The notes under the pieces were generated by a model. The model was given only the letters and a program-made list of their open reading frames with translations, was not told the origin of the DNA and searched no databases. Of a DNA stretch of 39,903 nucleotides, positions 1 to 6,076 are shown piece after piece (positions within the stretch are counted from its first letter, which is position 1; the number at the start of each line of letters is the position of its first letter). Source of the DNA: Pontibacillus yanchengensis Y32 (GTDB taxonomy: Bacteria > Bacillota > Bacilli > Bacillales > BH030062); the NCBI RefSeq assembly GCF_000770635.1, contig NZ_AVBF01000037.1, positions 1 to 39,903 on the forward strand. Reading direction: 5' to 3'. A program made the position numbers and the translations under genes.

Positions 1-114
1 GCATCGGACCCACCAGCTGCTAAAAATATCTCGATTCCAAGTCTTCAAGATAATGGGGCTTTATCGGAATAAAAATTCATAAGTAGTAACCCCATAATTT
101 AAAATCCGTTACAA

Positions 115-143
115 TTGACAATCCATCCCCTAGCGTATATACT
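115..143 (+). promoter_or_regulatory. sigma-A promoter of the MarR-family gene
   Basis: A perfect -35 TTGACA at 115-120 is followed after 17 bp by a -10 TATACT at 138-143. Transcription should begin near 150, inside or just before the operator box at 158-173, so a bound repressor would block initiation. Confidence 0.85.
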
Positions 144-157
144 AATCATCGCAAAAT

Positions 158-173
158 AGTATGTGTAGCAACT
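158..173 (+). promoter_or_regulatory. operator box upstream of the MarR-family gene
   Basis: AGTATGTGTAGCAACT lies between the -10 element and the ribosome binding site. Its reverse complement, AGTTGCTACACATACT, recurs exactly in the pirin promoter at 3168-3183, and related boxes precede azoR. The position fits autorepression by the MarR protein. That the MarR protein is the ligand of this box is inference. Confidence 0.7.
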
Positions 174-194
174 AAATAGTTGGAGGGCGTCGAT

Positions 195-629
195 TTGAAT
201 TTAGGTTTTCAAGATTATATCAGTATAAAGCTCCACAAAACAGACTTAAACCTTACTAATGAGATTAAATCTAGACTAGAACCATACAACCTGGCTCCAG
301 AACAAAACTTAATTATGATGCTACTTTGGGAAGAGGATGGTTTAACACAGAATCAGTTAGCACAAAAATTAAACAAAGATAAAACGAATGTAGCTAGAAT
401 GGCTTCTAATCTTGAAAAGAAAGGATTCATTACAAGAAGTCTTTCAATAGAAGATCGTCGTTCTCTCAAATTATACCTTACTGAAGAAGGAAAACAATTA
501 GGAGAGAAAGTTATTCCCATTGCTGAAGAATTTAATGATGTCGTATGTAATGGTATAACAAATGAAGAACTAATGGAACTTGAAAGAATCCTTAACAAGA
601 TGAATAAGAATGTAGATCAACCCAAATAA
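195..629 (+). CDS. MarR-family transcriptional regulator
   Basis: A 144-residue winged-helix protein of the MarR family, normally a dimeric repressor that responds to small phenolic, quinone or oxidant signals. The central part has the helix-turn-helix (LTQNQLAQKL then NVARMASNLEKKGFI) followed by the wing with the family motif DRRS. I chose the TTG at 195 because GGAGGG lies 7 nt upstream. A longer reading from TTG at 180 has no ribosome binding site. There is no N-terminal cysteine of the OhrR type; one cysteine sits in the C-terminal dimerisation helix. It is followed by azoR with two copies of the operator box in the gap and by pirin with two more, so it probably controls an azoreductase/pirin regulon. 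The inducer is unknown. Confidence 0.9.
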   Translation: MNLGFQDYISIKLHKTDLNLTNEIKSRLEPYNLAPEQNLIMMLLWEEDGLTQNQLAQKLNKDKTNVARMASNLEKKGFITRSLSIEDRRSLKLYLTEEGKQLGEKVIPIAEEFNDVVCNGITNEELMELERILNKMNKNVDQPK

Positions 630-647
630 ACATTCTTATCCCTATAT

Positions 648-693
648 AGTTGCTACACCAACTTTTTCCACAAACCAAGTTGCTATAACAACT
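648..693 (+). promoter_or_regulatory. two operator boxes upstream of azoR
   Basis: AGTTGCTACACCAACT (648-663) and AGTTGCTATAACAACT (678-693) are near-palindromic 16-mers of the same type as the marR and pirin boxes, 30 bp apart centre to centre, which is close to three helical turns. No terminator separates marR from azoR, so azoR may be read both from the marR promoter and from a local promoter. I could not place convincing -35/-10 elements for the latter. Confidence 0.7.
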
Positions 694-720
694 AATTTAC
701 AATATATGGAGGAATAAATC

Positions 721-1347
721 ATGACAAAAGTTCTATTTATCAAAGCAAATTCCCGCCCCATCGAGCAATCTGTAAGCGTTAAGCTTTATCATACGTTTTT
801 GGAGCAATATAAAGAAGCTCACCCTGATCATCAAATAGAAGAATTAGATTTATTTGAGGAGAACTTACCTTATTACGACACCGACAAAATTAATGGTATG
901 TTTAAACTCTCAAAAGGAATGGAGCTAACACCGTCTGAAAAAGAGGCCACCGAAGTAGTGAATGGGTATCTAAATCAATTCCTTGAAGCAGATAAAGTGG
1001 TATTTGCTTTCCCATTATGGAATTTCACAATCCCTGCTGTACTTCATACCTATTTTGATTACTTGGCTCAATCTGGAAAGACCTTCTATTACACAGAAGA
1101 AGGACCTGTAGGATTATTACCAGATAAAAAAGTCTTACTATTGAACGCAAGAGGCGGCGTTTATTCAGAAGGACCTGCCCAGTCAGCAGAAATGGCCGTG
1201 AATTATGTAGAGAATATTCTTCGCTTCTGGGGCGTTGAAGATATTACAACAGTAGTAGTGGAAGGCCACAATCAACATCCTCAAAAAGCAGAAGCAATTG
1301 TTGAAGATGGATTAGAAAGAGCTTCAATGGCTGCAACAACTTTTTAA
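721..1347 (+). CDS. azoR: FMN-dependent NADH:quinone/azo oxidoreductase (AzoR/AcpD family)
   Basis: A 208-residue cytoplasmic flavodoxin-fold enzyme that reduces quinones and azo compounds by two-electron transfer from NADH. The N terminus has the flavin-phosphate loop of the family (KANSRPIEQSVS, residues about 8-19). The motif FPLWNFTIPAVLHTYFDY in the middle is typical of the flavin-binding AzoR signature, and length matches the family (about 200-210). GGAGG stands 8 nt before the ATG. It follows the MarR gene with two operator boxes between them, matching the common pairing of quinone-sensing MarR proteins with azoreductases. The physiological substrate is inferred to be a quinone or other electrophile. 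Confidence 0.92.
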   Translation: MTKVLFIKANSRPIEQSVSVKLYHTFLEQYKEAHPDHQIEELDLFEENLPYYDTDKINGMFKLSKGMELTPSEKEATEVVNGYLNQFLEADKVVFAFPLWNFTIPAVLHTYFDYLAQSGKTFYYTEEGPVGLLPDKKVLLLNARGGVYSEGPAQSAEMAVNYVENILRFWGVEDITTVVVEGHNQHPQKAEAIVEDGLERASMAATTF

Positions 1348-1360
1348 TAGTAAGAACAAA

Positions 1361-1561
1361 AGCGCAAGCGCCCTGCTAGCGACGTATATGCTGCGGCCCA
1401 CACGATGTGGGTTGGTTCGATGTTGCTGCACGATGCAGCGATCTTAATCGAACTTCCCCTGATTCCGTAGGAGATAAAGGCAACACGAAGAACGAAGTGA
1501 TTCGATGTTAACTTATCGTACGGAGGCGAGGGAAGCATACTAGTCGCTGGGCGCTAGAGCT
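1361..1561. repeat. structured dispersed repeat, family A, copy 1
   Basis: A roughly 201-bp element with imperfect inverted ends: AGCGCAAGCGCCC near 1361 and GGGCGCTAGAGCT ending at 1561, each next to an AGCGAC/GTCGCT segment. Inside are nested hairpins: CCCAC/GTGGG, TTCGAT/ATCGAA enclosing GCTGC/GCAGC, and CGAA/TTCG. Other copies lie at 21301, 27541 and 39840, with an arm fragment at 32710. A further stretch of about 50 bp downstream (to about 1615) is also shared with the copy at 27541. No protein is encoded. It fills the gap between azoR and the YciI gene. Confidence 0.85.
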
Positions 1562-1629
1562 GGAAGTGGCCGCACCACTTTTTCAGTTATACACAAGCAT
1601 TGAATTTTATAATTTCCTAGACGAGAACA

Positions 1630-1656
1630 AAAGCTCAGAGTCATCTGAGCTTTTTT
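1630..1656. terminator. bidirectional intrinsic terminator
   Basis: AAGCTCAGA and TCTGAGCTT form a 9-bp stem with a short loop, followed on the plus strand by six T residues and preceded by an A-rich run that serves the minus strand. It ends the minus-strand YciI gene that stops at 1660. Confidence 0.85.
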
Positions 1657-1659
1657 CTA

Positions 1660-1959
1660 TTATTGGCTTTCCTTCTCCATAAGTGATACTCGATAAGGAT
1701 GGACTTCACCAGTCATAACTCTTTCCATAACAGAAGGATCACTTTCCATTACCTTCTTAGCCATATCCTCCGATTCAGCACGAAAGACTACTATTCCAAA
1801 TGCACCATCCAGGCAAGGACCTGCCATAATCAAGTTTCCTTCAGATAACATTTCGTTTAGATAGTCAAAGTGTCGATCCATAACTTTCCCTTCTTGTTCT
1901 GTCATGGAATCGACAAAGCTGTCTCTAGTTGGTCTTATAAGATATACATACTGTTCCAT
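1660..1959 (-). CDS. YciI-like family protein
   Basis: A 99-residue small cytoplasmic protein of the YciI-like ferredoxin-fold (dimeric alpha-beta barrel) family. Recognisable family features are the N-terminal YLIRPTR strand, the DRHFDYL helix segment, the central MAGPC and the FGIVVFRAES strand near residues 53-63, and a C-terminal segment VHPYRVSL. Members are thought to be dimeric enzymes or accessory domains, but a reaction has been established for few of them. GGGGAGA precedes the ATG. It is a single-gene unit ending at the terminator at 1630-1656. No operator box of the MarR type is seen upstream. Confidence 0.85.
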   Translation of the reverse strand: MEQYVYLIRPTRDSFVDSMTEQEGKVMDRHFDYLNEMLSEGNLIMAGPCLDGAFGIVVFRAESEDMAKKVMESDPSVMERVMTGEVHPYRVSLMEKESQ

Positions 1960-2093
1960 AAGTTAAATTCTCCCCTATCTACTAAACTACATTAATAATA
2001 TAGCTTTCACAGTTAGTTCTATAATGATGTGAAATTCCCTTTAATTCAAGGGCTTACCATAATAAGAGAATTTGCACACCATATTCTGGATAT

Positions 2094-2129
2094 TAAAAAG
2101 CATGTGATTTCTAGGGCGAAACCACATGC
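2094..2129 (-). terminator. terminator of the pirin gene
   Basis: On the minus strand GCATGTG and CACATGC form a stem with a 16-nt loop followed by TTTTTAAT, 35 nt after the pirin stop codon. Confidence 0.75.
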
Positions 2130-2164
2130 GTCAACATTTCCAGCTTATTCTTTAATAGATTATT

Positions 2165-3049
2165 TTATTGAGAGGAAGGTCCAAATTTACCTAGTTGGAA
2201 GTCTTGAATTGTTTGCTTTATTTCTTCCATAGTCCCCATCACAAATGGTCCATGTTGAACTATTTCTTCTTTAATTGGAACTCCTGAATAGACCAATACC
2301 TTTGTTCGACGACTTTTGGCATCTAGTTTTATTTCACTTTTTTTCGTTTCATCGCCATTTTCTTCATACGTAAGGGTAGCTACACCATGTTTTTTCAGAT
2401 TAACAGGATCGTTTTCCCCTACACTTACTTCTCCTGATAATACATAAAGAAATGCATTATGATTTTCCGGTAACTGATGAGTATAAGAAGCACCTTCTGT
2501 TAAGGAAATTTCAGATAGAGTAATAGGAACGAGCGATTCTAAAGGACCTTTTTCTCCAGCTATGTCACCAGAGTAAACCTTTACAGACCCTCCATCTATC
2601 GCGACTTCTGGGACGTCCTCTAGATACACGTTTTGATATTTTGTCTCTGTTTTACGCAAATGGCTCGGTAGATTCAACCACAATTGAAGAGTGTGAGCGA
2701 TGTCATCCTCTACACCCTCTTCCGCATGCCTAGCAGCCCAACCTGCATTCATATATTGAACATCACCTGGGTGGAGAATATCTTGTCCTCCCCCATTATC
2801 CACATGCTCAAGTCTTCCATCAATAACATACGTAATTGTCTGAAAACCTCTGTGAGGATGATCAGAAAATGTGCCTCGCTTGAACCAATCCTCAGCCATT
2901 AAAATAAATGGATCAAACTCTCTCCAGCGATCTGCAGGGAGAACCCATCCTTTTTGAATAGAAGGAAAACGTTGTTCACTATACTCTACATACCAATGAT
3001 CTTTTACACTTCGTTTCAAAGGTTCTTGATTCTCAAATTCTTGTGCCAT
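2165..3049 (-). CDS. pirin family protein (probable quercetinase-like cupin)
   Basis: A 294-residue bicupin of the pirin family. The metal ligands of pirins are visible: His64 and His66 in SDHPHRGF, and His108 and Glu110 in AARHAEEG, with the family's spacing. Bacterial pirins bind iron or other metals and several act as quercetin 2,3-dioxygenases. The substrate here is unknown. AAGGAGTG precedes the ATG by about 11 nt. The promoter carries two copies of the AGTTG box shared with marR and azoR, so it is probably co-regulated as part of an oxidant or electrophile response. It is transcribed divergently from the YitT gene. Confidence 0.92.
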   Translation of the reverse strand: MAQEFENQEPLKRSVKDHWYVEYSEQRFPSIQKGWVLPADRWREFDPFILMAEDWFKRGTFSDHPHRGFQTITYVIDGRLEHVDNGGGQDILHPGDVQYMNAGWAARHAEEGVEDDIAHTLQLWLNLPSHLRKTETKYQNVYLEDVPEVAIDGGSVKVYSGDIAGEKGPLESLVPITLSEISLTEGASYTHQLPENHNAFLYVLSGEVSVGENDPVNLKKHGVATLTYEENGDETKKSEIKLDAKSRRTKVLVYSGVPIKEEIVQHGPFVMGTMEEIKQTIQDFQLGKFGPSSQ

Positions 3050-3141
3050 GTTGATGTGTTCACTCCTTTAGTTGCTAGTGATTCAATATTTTAACTATAA
3101 GAACAGTTTTCATCCTACAATGCAACCTATCTTCCTACTTT

Positions 3142-3192
3142 AGTTGTTACATCAACTTTCTCAAAATAGTTGCTACACATACTAATTTACAA
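3142..3192 (-). promoter_or_regulatory. pirin promoter with two operator boxes
   Basis: On the minus strand, -35 TTGTAA (3192-3187) and -10 TATTTT (3168-3163) are separated by 18 bp. One operator box (3168-3183) fills the spacer. The second box, AGTTGTTACATCAACT in plus-strand orientation (3142-3157), lies over the expected start site. This is a classical repression layout. The first box is the exact reverse complement of the marR box at 158-173. Confidence 0.7.
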
Positions 3193-3322
3193 TTGTAGCA
3201 TTTACGTGTCAAAACATTCGCTCTTTGCCAAGCCACATATTGTCTATCAAGCTCTGTTAAAAACTAGTATGTAAGACAATCTCTTGAATACACATATAAG
3301 TAAACACGTAAAGGAGATTCCT

Positions 3323-3916
3323 ATGAAATTCCTTTTTAAAAAAGCGGCTATAATTTTAATCGGAAGCTCTCTGTTGGCAATTGGCATAAATTTTTTCTTG
3401 GCCCCTTATCATGTATTAGATGGTGGGGTAATAGGAATTGGTTTGATTGCAAATTATTTGTGGGGCATGGAAGCTGGACTAGCTATTATTATCTGTAGTA
3501 TCCCTATCTTCACCATTGCATGGTTTCATTATCGATATTACTTCTATAATAGTTTACACGGACTCTTGATCTCATCTCTATTCATTGATTTATTTAATGG
3601 TTTAAGACTTCATCACCTTGCACTAGATCCTGCCCTCAGTTCCATGATTGGTGGGGTGTTTGTTGGAGGTGGTATTGGTTTCATGCTTCGCCATGGGACA
3701 AGCACAGGTGGCACCGATTTGCTAGCACAAATGATTGCAGATTTGTTAAAAATCAATGTCGGAGCAGTCATCTTCGTCATTGATCTGGTAGTCATTTTAT
3801 TAGGAGGATACCTTTTCTCCACTCAAACACTCCTACTCTCAGCGGTGACCATTTTGTGCGTAGCTGCCGTAACCATGCTGTGTACGGCGCATCCATCATT
3901 AAGAGAAGCAAACTAA
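3323..3916 (+). CDS. short YitT-family membrane protein
   Basis: A 197-residue integral membrane protein with five or six hydrophobic segments, resembling the N-terminal membrane domain of the YitT/DUF161 family: FFLAPYHVLDGGVIGIG near the N terminus and RHGTSTGGTDLLAQMI in the middle are characteristic. Typical YitT proteins are about 280 residues and end in a cytoplasmic DUF2179 domain, which is absent here. The short form is also common in Bacillaceae. I chose the ATG at 3323 because AAAGGAGA stands 7 nt upstream. An ATG at 3284 has no ribosome binding site. The function of the family is not established. Confidence 0.85.
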   Translation: MKFLFKKAAIILIGSSLLAIGINFFLAPYHVLDGGVIGIGLIANYLWGMEAGLAIIICSIPIFTIAWFHYRYYFYNSLHGLLISSLFIDLFNGLRLHHLALDPALSSMIGGVFVGGGIGFMLRHGTSTGGTDLLAQMIADLLKINVGAVIFVIDLVVILLGGYLFSTQTLLLSAVTILCVAAVTMLCTAHPSLREAN

Positions 3917-3919
3917 GAA

Positions 3920-3955
3920 AAGCCGCACGTGAGTGATGTTAACCCCGTGCGGCTT
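3920..3955. terminator. hairpin between converging genes
   Basis: AAGCCGCACG and CGTGCGGCTT form a perfect 10-bp stem between the stop codons of the YitT gene and the converging SDR gene. The T-rich tail is weak on both strands, so termination efficiency is uncertain. Confidence 0.6.
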
Positions 3956-3963
3956 GTAACTAT

Positions 3964-4761
3964 TTATAAAGCTTTCACATATCCTCCATCAACCACTAAC
4001 GTTTCACCTGTCATGTACGTATTCGCAAATGAAGCTAGGTACACTGCTGTCTTTGCAAATTCTTCTGGTTCTCCATAACGTCCCATAGGAATCTTTGTTT
4101 CTGCTTCTGCCTTCACTTCTTCAGTCGATAACCCTCTTCTAGTAGCTTGTTTGTTGTCGAGTTCTTCCACCCGTTCTGTCCCAATTCTCCCTGGACCTAT
4201 GGTGTTTACTAGAATATTATCTTTCGCGTACTCATTGGCAAGGCTTTTGGATAACCCTGCTATTCCTGTACGGAAAGTGTTGGAGAGAATAAGTCCATCG
4301 ATAGGCTGCTTTATGGAAGAGGATGCTATATTTAAAATACGTCCGCCCCCTGCATCTTGCATTTGCGGCACTGCTAAGCGAGATGCTCTAATAAAACTAA
4401 GTAAATTCAATTCAAATGCCTGCTGCCAATCTTCATCTTTGAATTGCATAAACGATCCGGCAGGGGGACCTCCAGCATTATTAATTAGTACATCAACACC
4501 TCCTAATTTATCGGAAGCTGCCTCAAACAGTTCTTCAATTGCTTTTGCACTCGTTATATCACATACATGTGTGTGTGGAGCTGGCCCATCTCCACCTACT
4601 TCTTGCTTGATTTCTTGTGCAGCTGAGAATAAATTCTCGGGATCCCTACTAGAGATGAGCACTTCCGCTCCCTCTCTTACAAATTCCGTTGCCATTGCTT
4701 TCCCTAATCCTTTACTAGCTGCTAATAAAATAACCCGCTTCCCTTGTAATCCTAAATCCAT
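3964..4761 (-). CDS. SDR-family protein, FabG-like, with altered active site
   Basis: A 265-residue Rossmann-fold protein of the short-chain dehydrogenase/reductase superfamily, closest in look to 3-oxoacyl-ACP reductases. The cofactor loop reads AASKGLG (residues 14-20) instead of TGxxxGxG. NNAGG (94-98) and the serine strand NIASSS (144-149) are present. At the place of the catalytic YxxxK it has S160-NTF-R164, so both the general base Tyr and the Lys are replaced. A known SDR subgroup (BKR_like) lacks the standard motifs in this way. The C terminus (YMTGETLVVDGG) is normal. GGAGGG precedes the ATG. The reaction is unknown. Confidence 0.88.
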   Translation of the reverse strand: MDLGLQGKRVILLAASKGLGKAMATEFVREGAEVLISSRDPENLFSAAQEIKQEVGGDGPAPHTHVCDITSAKAIEELFEAASDKLGGVDVLINNAGGPPAGSFMQFKDEDWQQAFELNLLSFIRASRLAVPQMQDAGGGRILNIASSSIKQPIDGLILSNTFRTGIAGLSKSLANEYAKDNILVNTIGPGRIGTERVEELDNKQATRRGLSTEEVKAEAETKIPMGRYGEPEEFAKTAVYLASFANTYMTGETLVVDGGYVKAL

Positions 4762-4829
4762 CTATAACCCTCCAATTGTAAAACCTAGTTTCATTGTACT
4801 GAAAACCACCCAGAAGAATCCAGTGAGAC

Positions 4830-4900
4830 GAAGGGACAGGTCCCCCGTCCCACTCCCCCTGGTCCCGCACCCTGCTTTGGGACGAGGGACCTGTCCCTTC
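4830..4900. repeat. long GGGACAGGTCCC-type hairpin repeat
   Basis: Two 23-bp arms, 4830-4852 (begins GAAGGGACAGGTCCC) and 4878-4900 (ends GGACCTGTCCCTTC), are complementary at 22 of 23 positions with a 25-nt loop. The arms also contain an internal palindrome, GGGACAGGTCCC. It sits about 70 bp upstream of the SDR start and is much more GC-rich than its surroundings. Confidence 0.8.
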
Positions 4901-4923
4901 ATCCCATCCCTTCATCCCAGAAC

Positions 4924-4955
4924 AAAAAAAGAGCCTTACGTATAAAACGTAAGGC
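4924..4955 (-). terminator. intrinsic terminator downstream of the riboswitch region
   Basis: On the minus strand GCCTTACG and CGTAAGGC form a tight stem followed by CTCTTTTTTTG. It would end any minus-strand transcript that passes the riboswitch at 5272-5377, and it insulates the SDR gene from that promoter. Confidence 0.85.
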
Positions 4956-5214
4956 CGTCTATTTAGTATAAGGGGAAAAATCACTCAAAACTCAACTGCT
5001 TGTGTTCTTACAATAAACTAATAACGTAAGGATGTACGCTAAAATAGAGGATGTCCTACAAAAGGACAAGGTACGTGTCTAGGCAAGGTCTTATGTCAGA
5101 AAAGAATGGTGAGGGAACTAATCATGTTAGTCTATTCCTAAAAATGGTCGTAAAAAGGAATAGATTCATGTAGGTTCGAGTAGAGCAGTTTCTACTGGTC
5201 ACTTCCTCCTGCAT
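4956..5214 (-). other. untranslated tract between riboswitch and final terminator
   Basis: No credible gene. Reading on the minus strand there are several small hairpins: AGTAGA/TCTACT, CTATTCCT/AGGAATAG and TGTCCT/AGGACA. The only open frame is 30 codons from an ATG at 5214 with no ribosome binding site at a usable distance. It may be the leader remains of a lost riboswitch-controlled gene or part of a non-coding transcript. Confidence 0.5.
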
Positions 5215-5252
5215 AAAAAATAACCCTGCCTTCGACTACCGAAAGTGGGTTA
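5215..5252 (-). terminator. riboswitch expression-platform terminator
   Basis: On the minus strand TAACCC/GGGTTA encloses an inner TTTCG/CGAA stem and is followed by TTTTTT. The segment CTTTCGGT (5245-5238) in its 5' arm is exactly complementary to ACCGAAAG (5282-5275) at the 3' edge of the aptamer, which makes a mutually exclusive antiterminator. Ligand binding should stabilise aptamer P1 and favour termination, an OFF switch. The switching direction is inference. Confidence 0.8.
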
Positions 5253-5271
5253 GATCATAAAATGCACCCGC

Positions 5272-5377
5272 AATCTTTCGGTAACTGGCTGGCGTAGATT
5301 CATGCGTGGCAACATGTCTCCGTAGCCCCTATAGCTTTGCGTCGCTGATTTTCATCAGGTTTGCCTTTATCGAGATT
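5272..5377 (-). promoter_or_regulatory. cyclic-di-GMP-I (GEMM) riboswitch aptamer
   Basis: On the minus strand the class I c-di-GMP aptamer hallmarks appear in order: AAAGGCAAACC, a P2 hairpin CTGAT-GAAA-ATCAG with a GNRA tetraloop, the near-invariant GACGCAAAGC, TATAGGG, a second helix arm closed by ACATG/CATG, then GCCAGCCAGTTACCG. P1 is AATCT (5377-5373) with AGATT (5276-5272). The family binds the second messenger c-di-GMP and usually controls motility, matrix or transport genes. Here a terminator follows directly and no gene follows on that strand before the next terminator. Confidence 0.88.
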
Positions 5378-5426
5378 CAACAGATGTGCTATGAACTTGA
5401 CGTTGAATCTGATTACCTTTATTATA
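5378..5426 (-). promoter_or_regulatory. promoter and leader hairpin of the riboswitch
   Basis: A -10 TATAAT lies at 5426-5421 on the minus strand. The -35 is poorly defined. Just inside the transcript AGATTCAAC and GTTGAATCT form a perfect 9-bp hairpin whose 3' arm includes the 5' strand of riboswitch P1, so this hairpin could compete with P1. Confidence 0.55.
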
Positions 5427-5572
5427 CATCGATACTTGTCTAGTTGGGTATCATTCATAATTCTTATTTTTTTAATAGAAACTTTTTCCTATTTTATATT
5501 AATTTAGAAAATAAATAGGTATATAGAACCAACTAACTCCTAACTATTCTCTATAGGAAGTTCAACCTAATC

Positions 5573-6076
5573 CTATTCCTCCAATGTAACACCTACTATT
5601 TTTTTCTGCCCCCAAGGTGCTATAGCAACTTCTACAGTCATGTCGCCACTATGATTTTCATAGGTTTCACCAGTATTATCTTCAACATAATACCGACCAA
5701 TTCCATAGTCTACCTGGAAACCATCGTTTGCTTTAAATTCATAACGTCCGGTCATTATCACTTCGTTTTCTTTAGCATCTTGTTTTTGTATTGATGCTCT
5801 TTGCACTTCATAACTCCCATCATCAACAGGTGCTAAATAAACAAAAACCTTGTCTCCTCGTTCTAGTTCCTCTTCATTCAATTGTCCTTCTGGAATGGTA
5901 CTTACTTCATAGTTTAATATGACATAATCTCCGTAAAACACATCACTAGGATCAACGGGTGCTGTTTGAAGTGTGACAGTTTCACCGAAATCCTCTATTA
6001 AATAATAAGACCCCGCCATTGCTAATAAGTAAACCGCCTGAGCTGCCACCACCACGATAAACAACCATTTCTTCAT
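5573..6076 (-). CDS. GDYXXLXY-domain membrane protein
   Basis: A 167-residue protein with one N-terminal membrane segment (residues about 4-25) and an extracytoplasmic beta-rich domain. It carries the name-giving motif of the GDYXXLXY family, GDYVILNY at residues 49-56. Family members are almost always encoded beside a DUF2157 membrane protein, as here. Their role is unknown; a cell-envelope function is inferred. The ATG overlaps the stop of the DUF2157 gene by 4 nt, so the two are translationally coupled. It is the last gene of the minus-strand operon that starts near 8.5 kb. No clear terminator follows. Confidence 0.85.
   Translation of the reverse strand: MKKWLFIVVVAAQAVYLLAMAGSYYLIEDFGETVTLQTAPVDPSDVFYGDYVILNYEVSTIPEGQLNEEELERGDKVFVYLAPVDDGSYEVQRASIQKQDAKENEVIMTGRYEFKANDGFQVDYGIGRYYVEDNTGETYENHSGDMTVEVAIAPWGQKKIVGVTLEE

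Noticed and set aside
1344-1538. 64-codon minus-strand frame after azoR
   Set aside because: It is made from the family A repeat and has no ribosome binding site.
2029-2232. 67-codon plus-strand frame
   Set aside because: It contains the pirin terminator hairpin and runs into the antisense of the pirin gene. No ribosome binding site.
4151-4945. 264-codon open frame on the plus strand
   Set aside because: It lies opposite the SDR gene, has no ribosome binding site, a low-complexity product, and crosses the GGGAC hairpin repeat.
5122-5214. 30-codon frame after the riboswitch terminator
   Set aside because: The ATG sits directly after the U-run of the terminator without a ribosome binding site, and the product has no recognisable features.
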